A stretch of DNA of 64,000 nucleotides from positions 1 through 64,000 of the forward strand of contig NZ_QMFA01000030.1 of NCBI RefSeq assembly GCF_003285005.1. The letters run 5' to 3'. This document shows, piece after piece, positions 33,970-41,817 of this stretch. Position 1 is the stretch's first letter, and every line of letters starts with the position of its first letter. Below the pieces are notes generated by a model. It was not told the DNA's origin. It was given only the letters and a program-made list of their open reading frames with translations, and made no database searches. The position numbers and the translations under genes are program-made. The stretch comes from Paenibacillus sp. YN15. Lineage in GTDB: Bacteria > Bacillota > Bacilli > Paenibacillales > NBRC-103111.

Positions 33970-36188
33970 TAGCTGGCGCCGGACGGATCGCCATGCTCCT
34001 CATCCAGGGGCTCCTTGCCGAACTGGGCCTTGACCCATGAGTCCGAATAAACCGTGTCCAGGTAACGCTCCCCCTTGTCGTGGATGATTACGGCACATAC
34101 TGCCCCTGGCGGCAGCTGCGGCTCCAGCTTTCTGACCGCTGCAATCACGCCTCCCGAGGAGGGGCCGGCCAGAATGGCTTCCTTCTGCGCCAAAGCCCGG
34201 CAGCTCTCCACCATATCCCAATCGGGGACATGCACGATATGATCGATCAGCTCCGTCCGGCAGAAGGGGGGCACAATTCCGGCTCCCAGCCCGGGGAACC
34301 GCCGTTTCTCCTGATTTCCGCCGAAAATCGCGCTGCCCTCCGCATCCACGGCCACAATCCTCGCGGCAAGCTTGTGGTCCCGGACATATTCGGCCAGGCC
34401 CCGAATGGTCCCGCAGGTACTGACACTGCAAAATAAATAGTCCACCCGGTCAAGCTGCTCCGCAATTTCCTTCATCGTCGTATGGTAATGAGCCAGATAA
34501 TTATTGATGTTGGCATACTGGTTCGGCCAATAGCTGCCCGGTATCGTCCCGAGCAGGTACTCCACGCGCTTCAGCCTGGCAGGCAGAAATTCTCCTGTTG
34601 CCGGATCGGGCTCAGCAACATAGCTGATCTCCGCCCCAAGGGCCTTCATAATCCGGATATTGGTCTCCGTGGTTCTCGGGTCGATGACGCTGATGAAACG
34701 CATCTCCAGACAACGGCAAATCATCGCCAGGCTGATGGCCATATTCCCTGAGCTGGATTCGATAATAACGGCTCCCCGGCCGATCCGGCCTTCCTTCCAG
34801 GCCTCCTGAAGCATCCGCAGGGCGGGGCGGTCCTTGGCGCTTCCCCCCGGATTCAGCAGCTCCAGCTTGCCGTACACCGTAAGCCGGCTCTCCCGGAACA
34901 GGCGGCTAAGCTTAACCAGCGGCGTATTGCCGATGGTGGAAAGGATGCCGCTGTTTACATTCTTCGGTTCAGGGATATTGGCGGCCGTCTCATAATAGAG
35001 CTTCTTGTTTTTCACCTGACTGCGCTCCAGCGGCTCATCCTTCTCTGCTGTAATAACTTCAATGTCGTCGAGCAGACGGTTGCGGATCATCATGCCGATC
35101 TCCGGGATGCACTCCCTGATTTCCGTGCGGATGGCCGGAATGGCCGCGTCTAGCGGGGCTTTGCTCCGGATCTGGACAGCAAGGGCATTGTTCCTTACCT
35201 TGACCCGGACGCTGGCCGCCTGTACATGACGGTAGACGGCCTGCTCGATATCGTACAGGCTGATCTTTTCCCCATGCTTCAGCTCCTTGCCTACCCTTTT
35301 GACAATGGACTGGAAGCTTTGCCGCTCCACACCGTTCACTCTTACGGTCCGCAGGTCCCTTACCACATCATAGGTGACAAAACGGAGAGCAGGCAGCTCC
35401 CGGCGTACGAAGGAGGTGACCACGAGAATACGCTCATCCGGGCCAAGCGGCTCCATTTCCAGGCCCAACTCATGGGCTTCGATGCCTTCCGCATAAATTC
35501 CGTCAGCAAAAAGATACCTGCCGGCCTCATGGGAGTAATAAGCCATCGTCCCCATTTCAATCGAGCCGTAGGTGTCGGTGATATGGCTGGGATGAAGGCC
35601 GAACAGACTGGCCATATTTTGCTGCCACTGGGGCGTGGCGACCTCTCCCACCAGAATGATCCGGCGGATGCCGAGGGTGCGGGGATCGGCAGCGGCATAT
35701 ACGATGTGGTCCAGGATGGACGGCATGGTGTACAACAAGTCCGGCTTAAAGGTCTGCAGCCGCTCAATATGCTTTTCTACCGGCAGCTCGAAGGGGATTG
35801 CATCGCCCTCCAGCCCCAGCCGCTTGAATATGTCCAACGCAGTGCTGGCCGCATGGCCCGTTCCCATGTCAGCCAAAGCTCTGGTGCATCCGCCTCCGGC
35901 GATCAGCTGGCCGAACAGCTTTGTTTTGATATCCACATAGTGCCGGTCATCCTCTTCAGAGTAAAAGATGGATTTGCGGCGGCCCGAGCTTGTACCGGAT
36001 GTCCGGTAAACCGCAAGAGCCGGATCAGCCGGCATGTTATAATAATGGGCTTCGAGGATTTCTGCGGACATTAGAGGAAGGTCTTGAAGGGTACAGCTTG
36101 TTATGTTCTTTCCGAGCAGTTCTTTGTACCAGGGGAATACATCGGTTACCTCCTGCAGCTTCTCCTGCAACTTGTCTAGCGGTAGCAT
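33969..36188 (-). CDS. Fusion of a PaaK-like adenylate-forming ligase with an SbnA-like PLP enzyme
   Basis: A 739-residue two-domain protein. Residues 1-405 are an adenylate-forming domain of the phenylacetate-CoA-ligase (PaaK/CapK) type: phosphate loop RTSGTSSGRRK (62-72), DTYGSIEMG (205-213) and a C-terminal lid ending ERSQVKNKK (388-396), where the catalytic lysine of this group lies. Residues 410-725 are a cysteine-synthase-fold enzyme of the SbnA kind: PLP lysine K452 in NPGGSAKDR, SSSGN (478-482), the phosphate-binding STCGTIRG (590-597) and GPSSGG (675-680). SbnA joins O-phosphoserine and glutamate to form ACEGA. The start at 36188 has GGGAGG five bases upstream; a TTG at 36239 has no signal. 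What the ligase half activates is unknown; both halves look intact. Confidence 0.85.
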   Translation of the reverse strand: MLPLDKLQEKLQEVTDVFPWYKELLGKNITSCTLQDLPLMSAEILEAHYYNMPADPALAVYRTSGTSSGRRKSIFYSEEDDRHYVDIKTKLFGQLIAGGGCTRALADMGTGHAASTALDIFKRLGLEGDAIPFELPVEKHIERLQTFKPDLLYTMPSILDHIVYAAADPRTLGIRRIILVGEVATPQWQQNMASLFGLHPSHITDTYGSIEMGTMAYYSHEAGRYLFADGIYAEGIEAHELGLEMEPLGPDERILVVTSFVRRELPALRFVTYDVVRDLRTVRVNGVERQSFQSIVKRVGKELKHGEKISLYDIEQAVYRHVQAASVRVKVRNNALAVQIRSKAPLDAAIPAIRTEIRECIPEIGMMIRNRLLDDIEVITAEKDEPLERSQVKNKKLYYETAANIPEPKNVNSGILSTIGNTPLVKLSRLFRESRLTVYGKLELLNPGGSAKDRPALRMLQEAWKEGRIGRGAVIIESSSGNMAISLAMICRCLEMRFISVIDPRTTETNIRIMKALGAEISYVAEPDPATGEFLPARLKRVEYLLGTIPGSYWPNQYANINNYLAHYHTTMKEIAEQLDRVDYLFCSVSTCGTIRGLAEYVRDHKLAARIVAVDAEGSAIFGGNQEKRRFPGLGAGIVPPFCRTELIDHIVHVPDWDMVESCRALAQKEAILAGPSSGGVIAAVRKLEPQLPPGAVCAVIIHDKGERYLDTVYSDSWVKAQFGKEPLDEEHGDPSGAS

Positions 36189-36348
36189 AGCCGCCTCCCG
36201 TTCGCTGCCTAAGGCAGCCTCATAGATAAGTGTCTGCAATAATTTATGATGAATTTCCCGGTGTGTTCACCTATTGGGCGGTTGCCCAGGCAAAAGCCGC
36301 GCCGCTGCCGTAATGTAACCTGAGGGGAACAGGAGCGGAGGGAAGGGA

Positions 36349-37224
36349 ATGAAGGAAAAGGCAGTGAGCCGTATTTCCAACAAGCTGACGAAGACCAGGG
36401 TGCTGGTGAAAAGCCCGGAGCTGAGAAAGCATATCCCGGTTACGCGGAGGATGGGCAAGAGCAGCTTGCACGAGATGCTGCAAAAATACGGCATGGTGTA
36501 TATCAAGCCCTGCTGCGGCTCCCTGGGGCAGGGGGTAATCCGGATTGAGAGACTGGCTGCCGGCGGGGAAACAGGTGTAAGTGGCGAAACAGGCGCAAGC
36601 GGCGAGGAGCACACCCCCGGCGCTTCAGAGCGGGGAGAGCAATACCGGTATCAGGCTGGCACGCAGGTGAGCAGCGTCACCGGTTATGATAAGCTGTACC
36701 GCGCCATTGCCGGTGAGACGCAGGGCAAGCCGTATCTGGTTCAGAAGGGAATCCGGCTGCTCACATATGATGGCCGCCCCTACGATATCCGGGTGATGGT
36801 GCAGAAAAGCCCCAAGGGACAGTGGGAAGCAACAGGGATCGCTGGGCGGGTGGCCCATCCCCGCAAGGTGGTGACCAACGGAAGTCAGGGAGGAACCATC
36901 TATCCGGTTGAGGTTTTGTTGAAGGCGTACACCTCGGCGGACAAACAGGCAGCCCTGATCGCGGCCATGAAGCGGTTGGGTGTGAAGGCGGCTAAGCAGC
37001 TAAGCTCGTCCTATCCCGGCCTCCGGGAAATCGGTGTGGATATCGCCCTGGACAAGGGCTTGCATCCATGGATACTGGAGGTGAACACCTTTCCTGATCC
37101 CTGTCCCTTCACCAAGCTGCCGGATGACCGTATGCTCCGCCGCATCGTTCGTTACGGCAAGGCGTACGGCCGCATCTATAATTTGAAGTGCATGAAGGCC
37201 AAGCGGGGAATGGATCATCCATAA
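36349..37224 (+). CDS. YheC/YheD-type ATP-grasp protein
   Basis: A 291-residue protein of the YheC/D ATP-grasp group. The central ATP-binding strands (GMVYIKPCCGSLGQGVIRIE, about 48-67; YLVQKGIRLL and YDIRVMVQK) and the metal-binding end (WILEVNTFPD) are clear. The family is linked to the spore coat in Bacillus, and short single-domain copies are common in Paenibacillus. ATP-grasp enzymes form amide bonds, so a link with the divergent diaminopropionate genes 160 bases away is possible but not shown. GGAGGGAAGG precedes the ATG. Confidence 0.8.
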   Translation: MKEKAVSRISNKLTKTRVLVKSPELRKHIPVTRRMGKSSLHEMLQKYGMVYIKPCCGSLGQGVIRIERLAAGGETGVSGETGASGEEHTPGASERGEQYRYQAGTQVSSVTGYDKLYRAIAGETQGKPYLVQKGIRLLTYDGRPYDIRVMVQKSPKGQWEATGIAGRVAHPRKVVTNGSQGGTIYPVEVLLKAYTSADKQAALIAAMKRLGVKAAKQLSSSYPGLREIGVDIALDKGLHPWILEVNTFPDPCPFTKLPDDRMLRRIVRYGKAYGRIYNLKCMKAKRGMDHP

Positions 37225-37292
37225 CGACCGAATATGGGGCTGGCACAGATTGACTATACTGATTTTCTACATGGATGGGACAGGGGGATGGG

Positions 37293-37400
37293 TGCTACAA
37301 TAGCAGCATGTAAGTCCGGCAATAGCCGGATGCATCCGGATCGGATGCCTACCGTTTGGGGCCATGGGCGCCGGGCGACTTGTCGAAGATCAAGTCCCCG
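37293..37400 (+). ncRNA. Structured leader upstream of the methyltransferase gene
   Basis: Four consecutive hairpins can be drawn: TGCT-ACAAT-AGCA (37293-37305), TCCGGC-AATA-GCCGGA (37315-37330), GCATCC-GGATC-GGATGC (37332-37348) and CGGG-C-GACTTG with CAAGTC-CCCG (37372-37400). The methyltransferase start follows 50 bases later. It does not match any riboswitch consensus I can recall, including fluoride, SAM, THF, TPP and Mn2+ classes. It may be a cis-regulatory RNA or the end of the ATP-grasp transcript. Confidence 0.35.
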
Positions 37401-37449
37401 ATTTCCTGTGGCCTTTTTAATGTGAAAAATGAAGGGAGAGGTTAAAAGT

Positions 37450-38385
37450 ATGAATCGTGATTATGAGCAAATCGCGGAGAAGTTTTGGAGCCTGCCGCAG
37501 AAGCCGGGGGAAGAGGTAAACCGGGACCGGTTGTTTATGGATGATCAGGTTTTGCACGCCCATTTGGAACGGGAGATTGAAAGCCGCCTGGACGGGGTAA
37601 AAACGGTGCTGGATGCAGGGGGAGGTACGGGGCGTTTCTCCGTTTGGCTGGCGCAGAAGGGGATTCAGGTGACCCATCTGGATATTTCCCTGCCCATGCT
37701 GGAGAAGGCCCGGGAGCGGGCGGAGGAAGCGGGGGTTGCCGGACGGATCGAATTTGTGCACGGCAAGCTGACTGAGCTGGCTTCGTACCGGGAGGGTCAA
37801 TTCGATCTGGTGATTTCCCTGGATGCCCCTATCTCGTATACATATCCCAAGCATGAGGAGGTCATCCGGGAGCTGATTCGCGTATCCGGGAAATCGGTGG
37901 TGTTCTGTGTATCCAGCCTGCTTGGCGGGTATCCGGGCTGTTTTGGCCCCGCGTCGAAGAAGCCCTTCCTGGTGGATGAGCAGGACCCGGATACGGCCAT
38001 GCGCTGGTACGTGAGGGAGTGGGCCCAACGGGAAAAGTGGCAGCCTAACTTCGGAAGGGCGGATGAACTGCTGGAAACGGGACTGTTCGCCGATCCCGAT
38101 GCGGTGTATGAGCAAATGGAAGGCGGCGGAACGCCTTGGCCGGTAACCTACGCGTTTCGCCCGGAGGAGATGAAGGCGCTGTTCGATGCCGAAGGCTTGC
38201 GGGAGGTGCGGCTGGCAGGCCCGGGCGCGCTGGCCCGGACACTGGCGGGCGACACGCTGCAGACGCTGTTGTATACGCCGGAGTACCGGGAGCCCTTCCT
38301 GGAGCGCTGCTACCGGTTCGACTCCGAGCCGTCGGTATGCGGCATGGGCTTCAACAGCCTGGTGGCGTCAGGCTCCAAGGGGTGA
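37450..38385 (+). CDS. Class I SAM-dependent methyltransferase
   Basis: A 311-residue methyltransferase with the SAM motif VLDAGGGTGRFS (about 51-62), acidic end of strand 2 in THLDIS and motif IV region FDLVISLDAPISYTYP (about 117-132). The C-terminal third is longer than in minimal methyltransferases and may bind substrate. The ATG at 37450 follows AGGGAGAGG; an upstream ATG at 37429 overlaps that signal. The substrate cannot be told. It lies downstream of the ATP-grasp gene with a structured 225-base leader between them, so it may be regulated separately. Confidence 0.85.
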   Translation: MNRDYEQIAEKFWSLPQKPGEEVNRDRLFMDDQVLHAHLEREIESRLDGVKTVLDAGGGTGRFSVWLAQKGIQVTHLDISLPMLEKARERAEEAGVAGRIEFVHGKLTELASYREGQFDLVISLDAPISYTYPKHEEVIRELIRVSGKSVVFCVSSLLGGYPGCFGPASKKPFLVDEQDPDTAMRWYVREWAQREKWQPNFGRADELLETGLFADPDAVYEQMEGGGTPWPVTYAFRPEEMKALFDAEGLREVRLAGPGALARTLAGDTLQTLLYTPEYREPFLERCYRFDSEPSVCGMGFNSLVASGSKG

Positions 38386-38587
38386 TTGGCGCTGCGGCGG
38401 CAGATGCCGGGGGAGCGGGCCCGGATGAGCGCCACGGCCCTGGCGAGAGTCGCCGCTTGACCATGGCTGCAGGTATACGCGGGTGCCGGCGGGAGCGGGT
38501 GGCGGTGGCGCCGGTGTGGGCGGCAGCGTGGCAGTATTGGGGGGAGTGTAGCACCGCACGGGCCGCCTGCCCGCCGCACATGGAACA

Positions 38588-38631
38588 GCCGGACAGCACC
38601 AGGGGATTACCTGGCTCTGTCCGGCTTTTTT
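38588..38631 (+). terminator. Rho-independent terminator
   Basis: GCCGGACAG and CTGTCCGGC form a perfect stem, with an inner CCAGG/CCTGG pair, followed by six T residues. It lies about 200 bases after the methyltransferase stop. Confidence 0.8.
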
Positions 38632-38673
38632 GGTGTGGCCGGGGATGCCCAGTCAGCAGCATTCTTTATGTAA

Positions 38674-38861
38674 GCGCCAACAAAAGTATGCTATTTCTCT
38701 TTTGAAGTGGTTTTCCCTTGAATAGCGACAGAAAATGTATGCTATTGTCTATTTTTCGAGGGATTTTGGCTGTTTGGAGGCGAATAGCAGACATTTTGTG
38801 TATGCTATTTCCTCATTTTCGCCTCATTTTTTGCAATAGCATACATTTGTTGTGCGCTATC
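38674..38861. repeat. Four-copy TATGCTATT repeat cluster with inverted copy
   Basis: Units near 38674-38697, 38720-38748, 38782-38811 and 38833-38861 share AATAGCR...TGTATGCTATT; each is itself an imperfect palindrome and the last is in the opposite direction. Spacing is about 50-62 bases. It is the same kind of layout as the cluster at 137-321 but a different sequence. Confidence 0.6.
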
Positions 38862-38932
38862 ATTGTGGCGGAAGGGTTGAAGCGCCTTAAACAAAGGAAC
38901 GGTCCGCATGCTGAGCGACCAGAAGAACCGGA

Positions 38933-39298
38933 TTACAGCAGCGCGTCCGCAATCAGCTTGTCGAACTTGCGGATATCCACGCCTTTTTGCAGCTTCACCT
39001 TGATGTGCCCGGCCCGGGTCCACAGCTCCACCTCGGAGTTGAAGTCCAGACGTCCGGCATTTTCCGTTGACCACATGTTGATGGAGGAATAGGGCAGGGA
39101 ATAAATTTCCACCTTCTTGCCGGTCAAGCCCTGGGCATCCCGGACAATCAGACGTTTGTTGGTAAAAATAGCGCTGTCCCGCAGGGTCTTGTAAGCGGCC
39201 ACAGGCACCTCCCCATTAACCAGCAGCTCGCTCACATCAGCGGGAATGGGACATTCGGAGATCAGGGTCCATTGCAGAATCGGTGAAGTTTCAGACAT
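38933..39298 (-). CDS. Small PH-domain (bPH) protein
   Basis: A 121-residue cytoplasmic protein matching the bacterial pleckstrin-homology pattern: LLVNGEVPVAAYKTLRDSAIFTNKRLIVRDAQG, followed by IYSLPYSSINMWSTE and a final helix VDIRKFDKLIADALL. Such proteins are widespread in Firmicutes and their role is not established. TAGGAGG precedes the ATG. It appears monocistronic, with the repeat cluster downstream. Confidence 0.8.
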   Translation of the reverse strand: MSETSPILQWTLISECPIPADVSELLVNGEVPVAAYKTLRDSAIFTNKRLIVRDAQGLTGKKVEIYSLPYSSINMWSTENAGRLDFNSEVELWTRAGHIKVKLQKGVDIRKFDKLIADALL

Positions 39299-39468
39299 GC
39301 TTCATGCCTCCTATTGGATGTTATGATTCAAAATATATAGCCCGATCCGGTCTTCGATGTCTGGTTATTTTGTGTCGTTGTGCCGGAGCTGGCCTTCGCC
39401 GGTTTGTTTGGGCTGCTATCTTTTACGAGAGAGGAAGGATTTGGGTTTCAGCTTCCGTCCAACTGGCC

Positions 39469-40305
39469 TCAGATGCTGTGGCTTTTGCGGAATTGGGCCG
39501 GGGGCATACCGAAGTGGCGGATGAAGACCCGGCTTAAATAAAACCCGTTCTGGTAGCCGCAGCATTCCGAAATCTGGTCCACAGTAAGCCCGGTTTCCAG
39601 CAGCAGCGTTTTGGCTTTTTCCATGCGCAGCCGGGTTACATACTGCATGGGTGTACAGCCTGAGATTTTTTTGAAGCGTTTGGTGAGGGTGGAGAGGCTG
39701 GTTCCCAGCGCCGCGGCCACGTCCTGAAGCCGCATGGGGGAAAAGGCTCCGGCGGCAATCCGGGCGGCAGCCTCCCGAACCAGCTTGTCCTCCGGGCCCG
39801 GCGGCGTCTCCTGGAAAGAGCCGGGAGGAGTTCCCTGCTCCCCGCAATACTGGAGCCACAAATCATCCGCATAATGCGTCAGTCTGCGCGTCTTCCACAG
39901 GTTGTCCGACAGGTAGGCGTTCCGCATGAGCTCCAGAGTAGACATTAGGCGGCCGGTATTGTGCAAGCTGATTTTGCCTGACGGAAAGCCTGAAGAGGCG
40001 GCTTGGCCGGTCACATCCGTCCCCTCCTCCCAGCGGCGCCAGTTGAAAAACACCACAAACAGCGTGACCGGGCTGATGACCACCCGCCGGAAAACGGTTT
40101 GCGGCGGACAAAAAACCAGATCCCCAAAGGAAGCGGAGCCCTCCTCCTCTCCGATCCGGTAATGAAACGAGCCGTCCTCCACGACAAAAACCAGCCAGTC
40201 GGAATGGATGCTTTCAAAGCTGGAAAACTTCTCTTTTCTTTGCCAACGGTGGACAAGGGTTACATCCGGCCGGTAACCGGATATAGGCAGATGAGGCTGA
40301 TTCAT
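39469..40305 (-). CDS. AraC-family transcriptional regulator
   Basis: A 278-residue soluble regulator with an N-terminal cupin-like ligand domain (about 20-140; FHYRIGEEEGSASFGDLVFCPP) and a C-terminal AraC domain over about 175-275 (MRLQDVAAALGTSLSTLTKRF; VDQISECCGYQNGFYLSRVF). The ATG at 40305 follows GAGAGG at nine bases; longer upstream starts have no signal and would overlap the divergent gene. It is divergent from the FAD oxidoreductase gene with about 110 bases between the starts, so it probably controls that gene. Confidence 0.88.
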   Translation of the reverse strand: MNQPHLPISGYRPDVTLVHRWQRKEKFSSFESIHSDWLVFVVEDGSFHYRIGEEEGSASFGDLVFCPPQTVFRRVVISPVTLFVVFFNWRRWEEGTDVTGQAASSGFPSGKISLHNTGRLMSTLELMRNAYLSDNLWKTRRLTHYADDLWLQYCGEQGTPPGSFQETPPGPEDKLVREAAARIAAGAFSPMRLQDVAAALGTSLSTLTKRFKKISGCTPMQYVTRLRMEKAKTLLLETGLTVDQISECCGYQNGFYLSRVFIRHFGMPPAQFRKSHSI

Positions 40306-40414
40306 GGGCTTTATCCTCTCATCAATCATGCTCGGCGGAAAATTTGTATATAGCGTAGCACAAAAAAAGGCATGTAAACAGTCCGTCTTTGCGCCTAGCA
40401 TGAAGAGGAGAACA

Positions 40415-41764
40415 ATGAAGCCGGGAAGGGGCGGAAACGGAATGGACAATTACCGGATGCAGATAGAGCTGACGGCGGAGCAGGAGTATGACGTGATGGT
40501 TTTCGGGGGAGGGGCGGCAGGCTGTGCCGCAGCCATTCAGGCTGCGCGGCTGGGGGCAAGGGTTGCGCTGGTGGAGAAAAATGGAGTGCTGGGCGGAACG
40601 GCTACAGTGGCGGCCGTGAACTTTCCCGGGCTGTTCCATGCCTGGCCGCGGCAGGTGATTGCCGGAGTGGGATGGGAAATCATTGAAGAGACAGTGCGCC
40701 GGGGAGGGGCAACGCTGCCTGACCTGTCGCGCCCTTACCCGACAAACAAGCATTATTTGCATCAGGTGAGAGTGAACGGGTTTGTCTACAGCAAGGTCCT
40801 GGATGATCTTTGTCTGGAGACCGGCGTGGAGCTGAAGCTTCATACTATGCCGGTTCAGATTTCGGACGGCGGCGACGGGGCTTGGAGGCATGTGGTGCTG
40901 GCAGGTCTGTCCGGCCCTGCCGTCTGCCGCGCCAAGAAGCTGGTGGATGCCACGGGAGACGCCAATGTGGCCGGGATGATGGGATATGCCAGGGAGCGGG
41001 GGAGCGTTCTGCAGCCGGGAACATTGGCGTACGAGCTGGACGGCTACAGGATGGAGGATATCGACAAGGAGCGGCTGCGGGAGGAATACCGCCTTGCCCG
41101 GGAGGCGGGCGAGGTGCTCATCACGGATCATGTGCCCGGCGAGCTTCCCTATTGGAGTGAGCTTCAGTCACGGGGCGGAAGCCGCATGCATGTCACCGGG
41201 ATTGACGGCTCCACCTCCGCAGGAAAAACCCAGGCAGAGCTCAAGGCCCGGGACTCCCTGTGGCGGACCTACCGGCTGCTGCGGCGTGTGCCGGGATGTG
41301 AGGGGCTGGTTGTCCGCTTTGCCGCCACGGAATGCGGCATCCGTGAAACCTGCCGGATTGCCGGGGAGAAGCGGGTTACCCTCGAGGCGTATACAAGCGG
41401 CCGGATCTGGCCCGATGCCGTCTGCTACAGCTATTATCCCATTGACATCCACAGCGACAAGGACAGCACCATCGACAAGCGGTATTTGGCCGAGGGGGTT
41501 GTTCCCACCATCCCTTACGGGGCGCTGATTCCCCAGGGGAGCGACCATCTTCTGGCCGCGGGGCGCTGCATCTCCGGCGACAGGGAGGCCAGCTCGGCCT
41601 ACCGGGTGCAGGCGACTTGCATGGCCACGGGACAGGCGGCGGGAGCCGCTGCCGCTATGGCCGCCGCCCGCAACATTTCCGTCCGGCAAGTGCCCATTGA
41701 AGAATTGCAGGATACCCTGCGCCGCCACAAAGCGGTGCTGCCCGACGGCTCGATTGTGGAGTAA
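40415..41764 (+). CDS. FAD-dependent oxidoreductase
   Basis: A 449-residue flavoprotein with an N-terminal FAD-binding Rossmann motif (VMVFGGGAAGCAAAIQAARLG) and ENG-LGGTATVAAVNFPG. A second conserved block lies near the end (LIPQGSDHLLAAGRCISGDREASSAYRVQATCMATGQAAG) and completes the FAD site as in the FAD_oxidored group. The substrate is unknown; such proteins are often coded beside sugar-use genes and AraC regulators in Paenibacillus. The start at 40415 has AGAGGAG close upstream; ATG at 40442 is a reasonable alternative that begins nearer the FAD motif. Confidence 0.82.
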   Translation: MKPGRGGNGMDNYRMQIELTAEQEYDVMVFGGGAAGCAAAIQAARLGARVALVEKNGVLGGTATVAAVNFPGLFHAWPRQVIAGVGWEIIEETVRRGGATLPDLSRPYPTNKHYLHQVRVNGFVYSKVLDDLCLETGVELKLHTMPVQISDGGDGAWRHVVLAGLSGPAVCRAKKLVDATGDANVAGMMGYARERGSVLQPGTLAYELDGYRMEDIDKERLREEYRLAREAGEVLITDHVPGELPYWSELQSRGGSRMHVTGIDGSTSAGKTQAELKARDSLWRTYRLLRRVPGCEGLVVRFAATECGIRETCRIAGEKRVTLEAYTSGRIWPDAVCYSYYPIDIHSDKDSTIDKRYLAEGVVPTIPYGALIPQGSDHLLAAGRCISGDREASSAYRVQATCMATGQAAGAAAAMAAARNISVRQVPIEELQDTLRRHKAVLPDGSIVE

Positions 41765-41776
41765 CGGGCAAAGAAT

Positions 41777-41806
41777 AACCCGGGCCCTTTGCAGGTGTCC
41801 CGGGTT
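41777..41806. terminator. Hairpin between convergent genes
   Basis: AACCCGGG and CCCGGGTT form a perfect stem with a 14-base loop between the FAD oxidoreductase and MBL-hydrolase genes. T-runs are weak, so it is called with moderate confidence. Confidence 0.55.
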
Positions 41807-41817
41807 GTTATCTGTTC

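Larger units (their letters stand above)
38386..38932. other. Intergenic region with terminator and repeat cluster
   Basis: No credible gene is seen; several overlapping frames lack ribosome binding sites. The region holds the methyltransferase terminator (38588-38631) and four copies of a TATGCTATT-type repeat (38674-38861). Confidence 0.6.

Noticed and set aside
34000-36074. Plus-strand frames opposite the ligase-SbnA fusion
   Set aside because: They have no domain pattern and no start signals, while the minus-strand fusion is continuous with all expected motifs.
33969-36188. Two separate genes wrongly joined by a missed stop or frameshift
   Set aside because: The frame is continuous, the linker at about 397-412 is short and has no internal start with a ribosome binding site, so a genuine fusion is preferred.
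37293-37348. Fluoride riboswitch
   Set aside because: GATGCCTAC resembles the end of the fluoride aptamer, but the conserved pseudoknot and GGNGATGG start pairing are not in place, and the downstream gene is not a fluoride exporter.
38136-38705. Extra gene overlapping the end of the methyltransferase
   Set aside because: The frame is Gly/Ala/Arg-rich shadow sequence, lacks a ribosome binding site and runs across the terminator.
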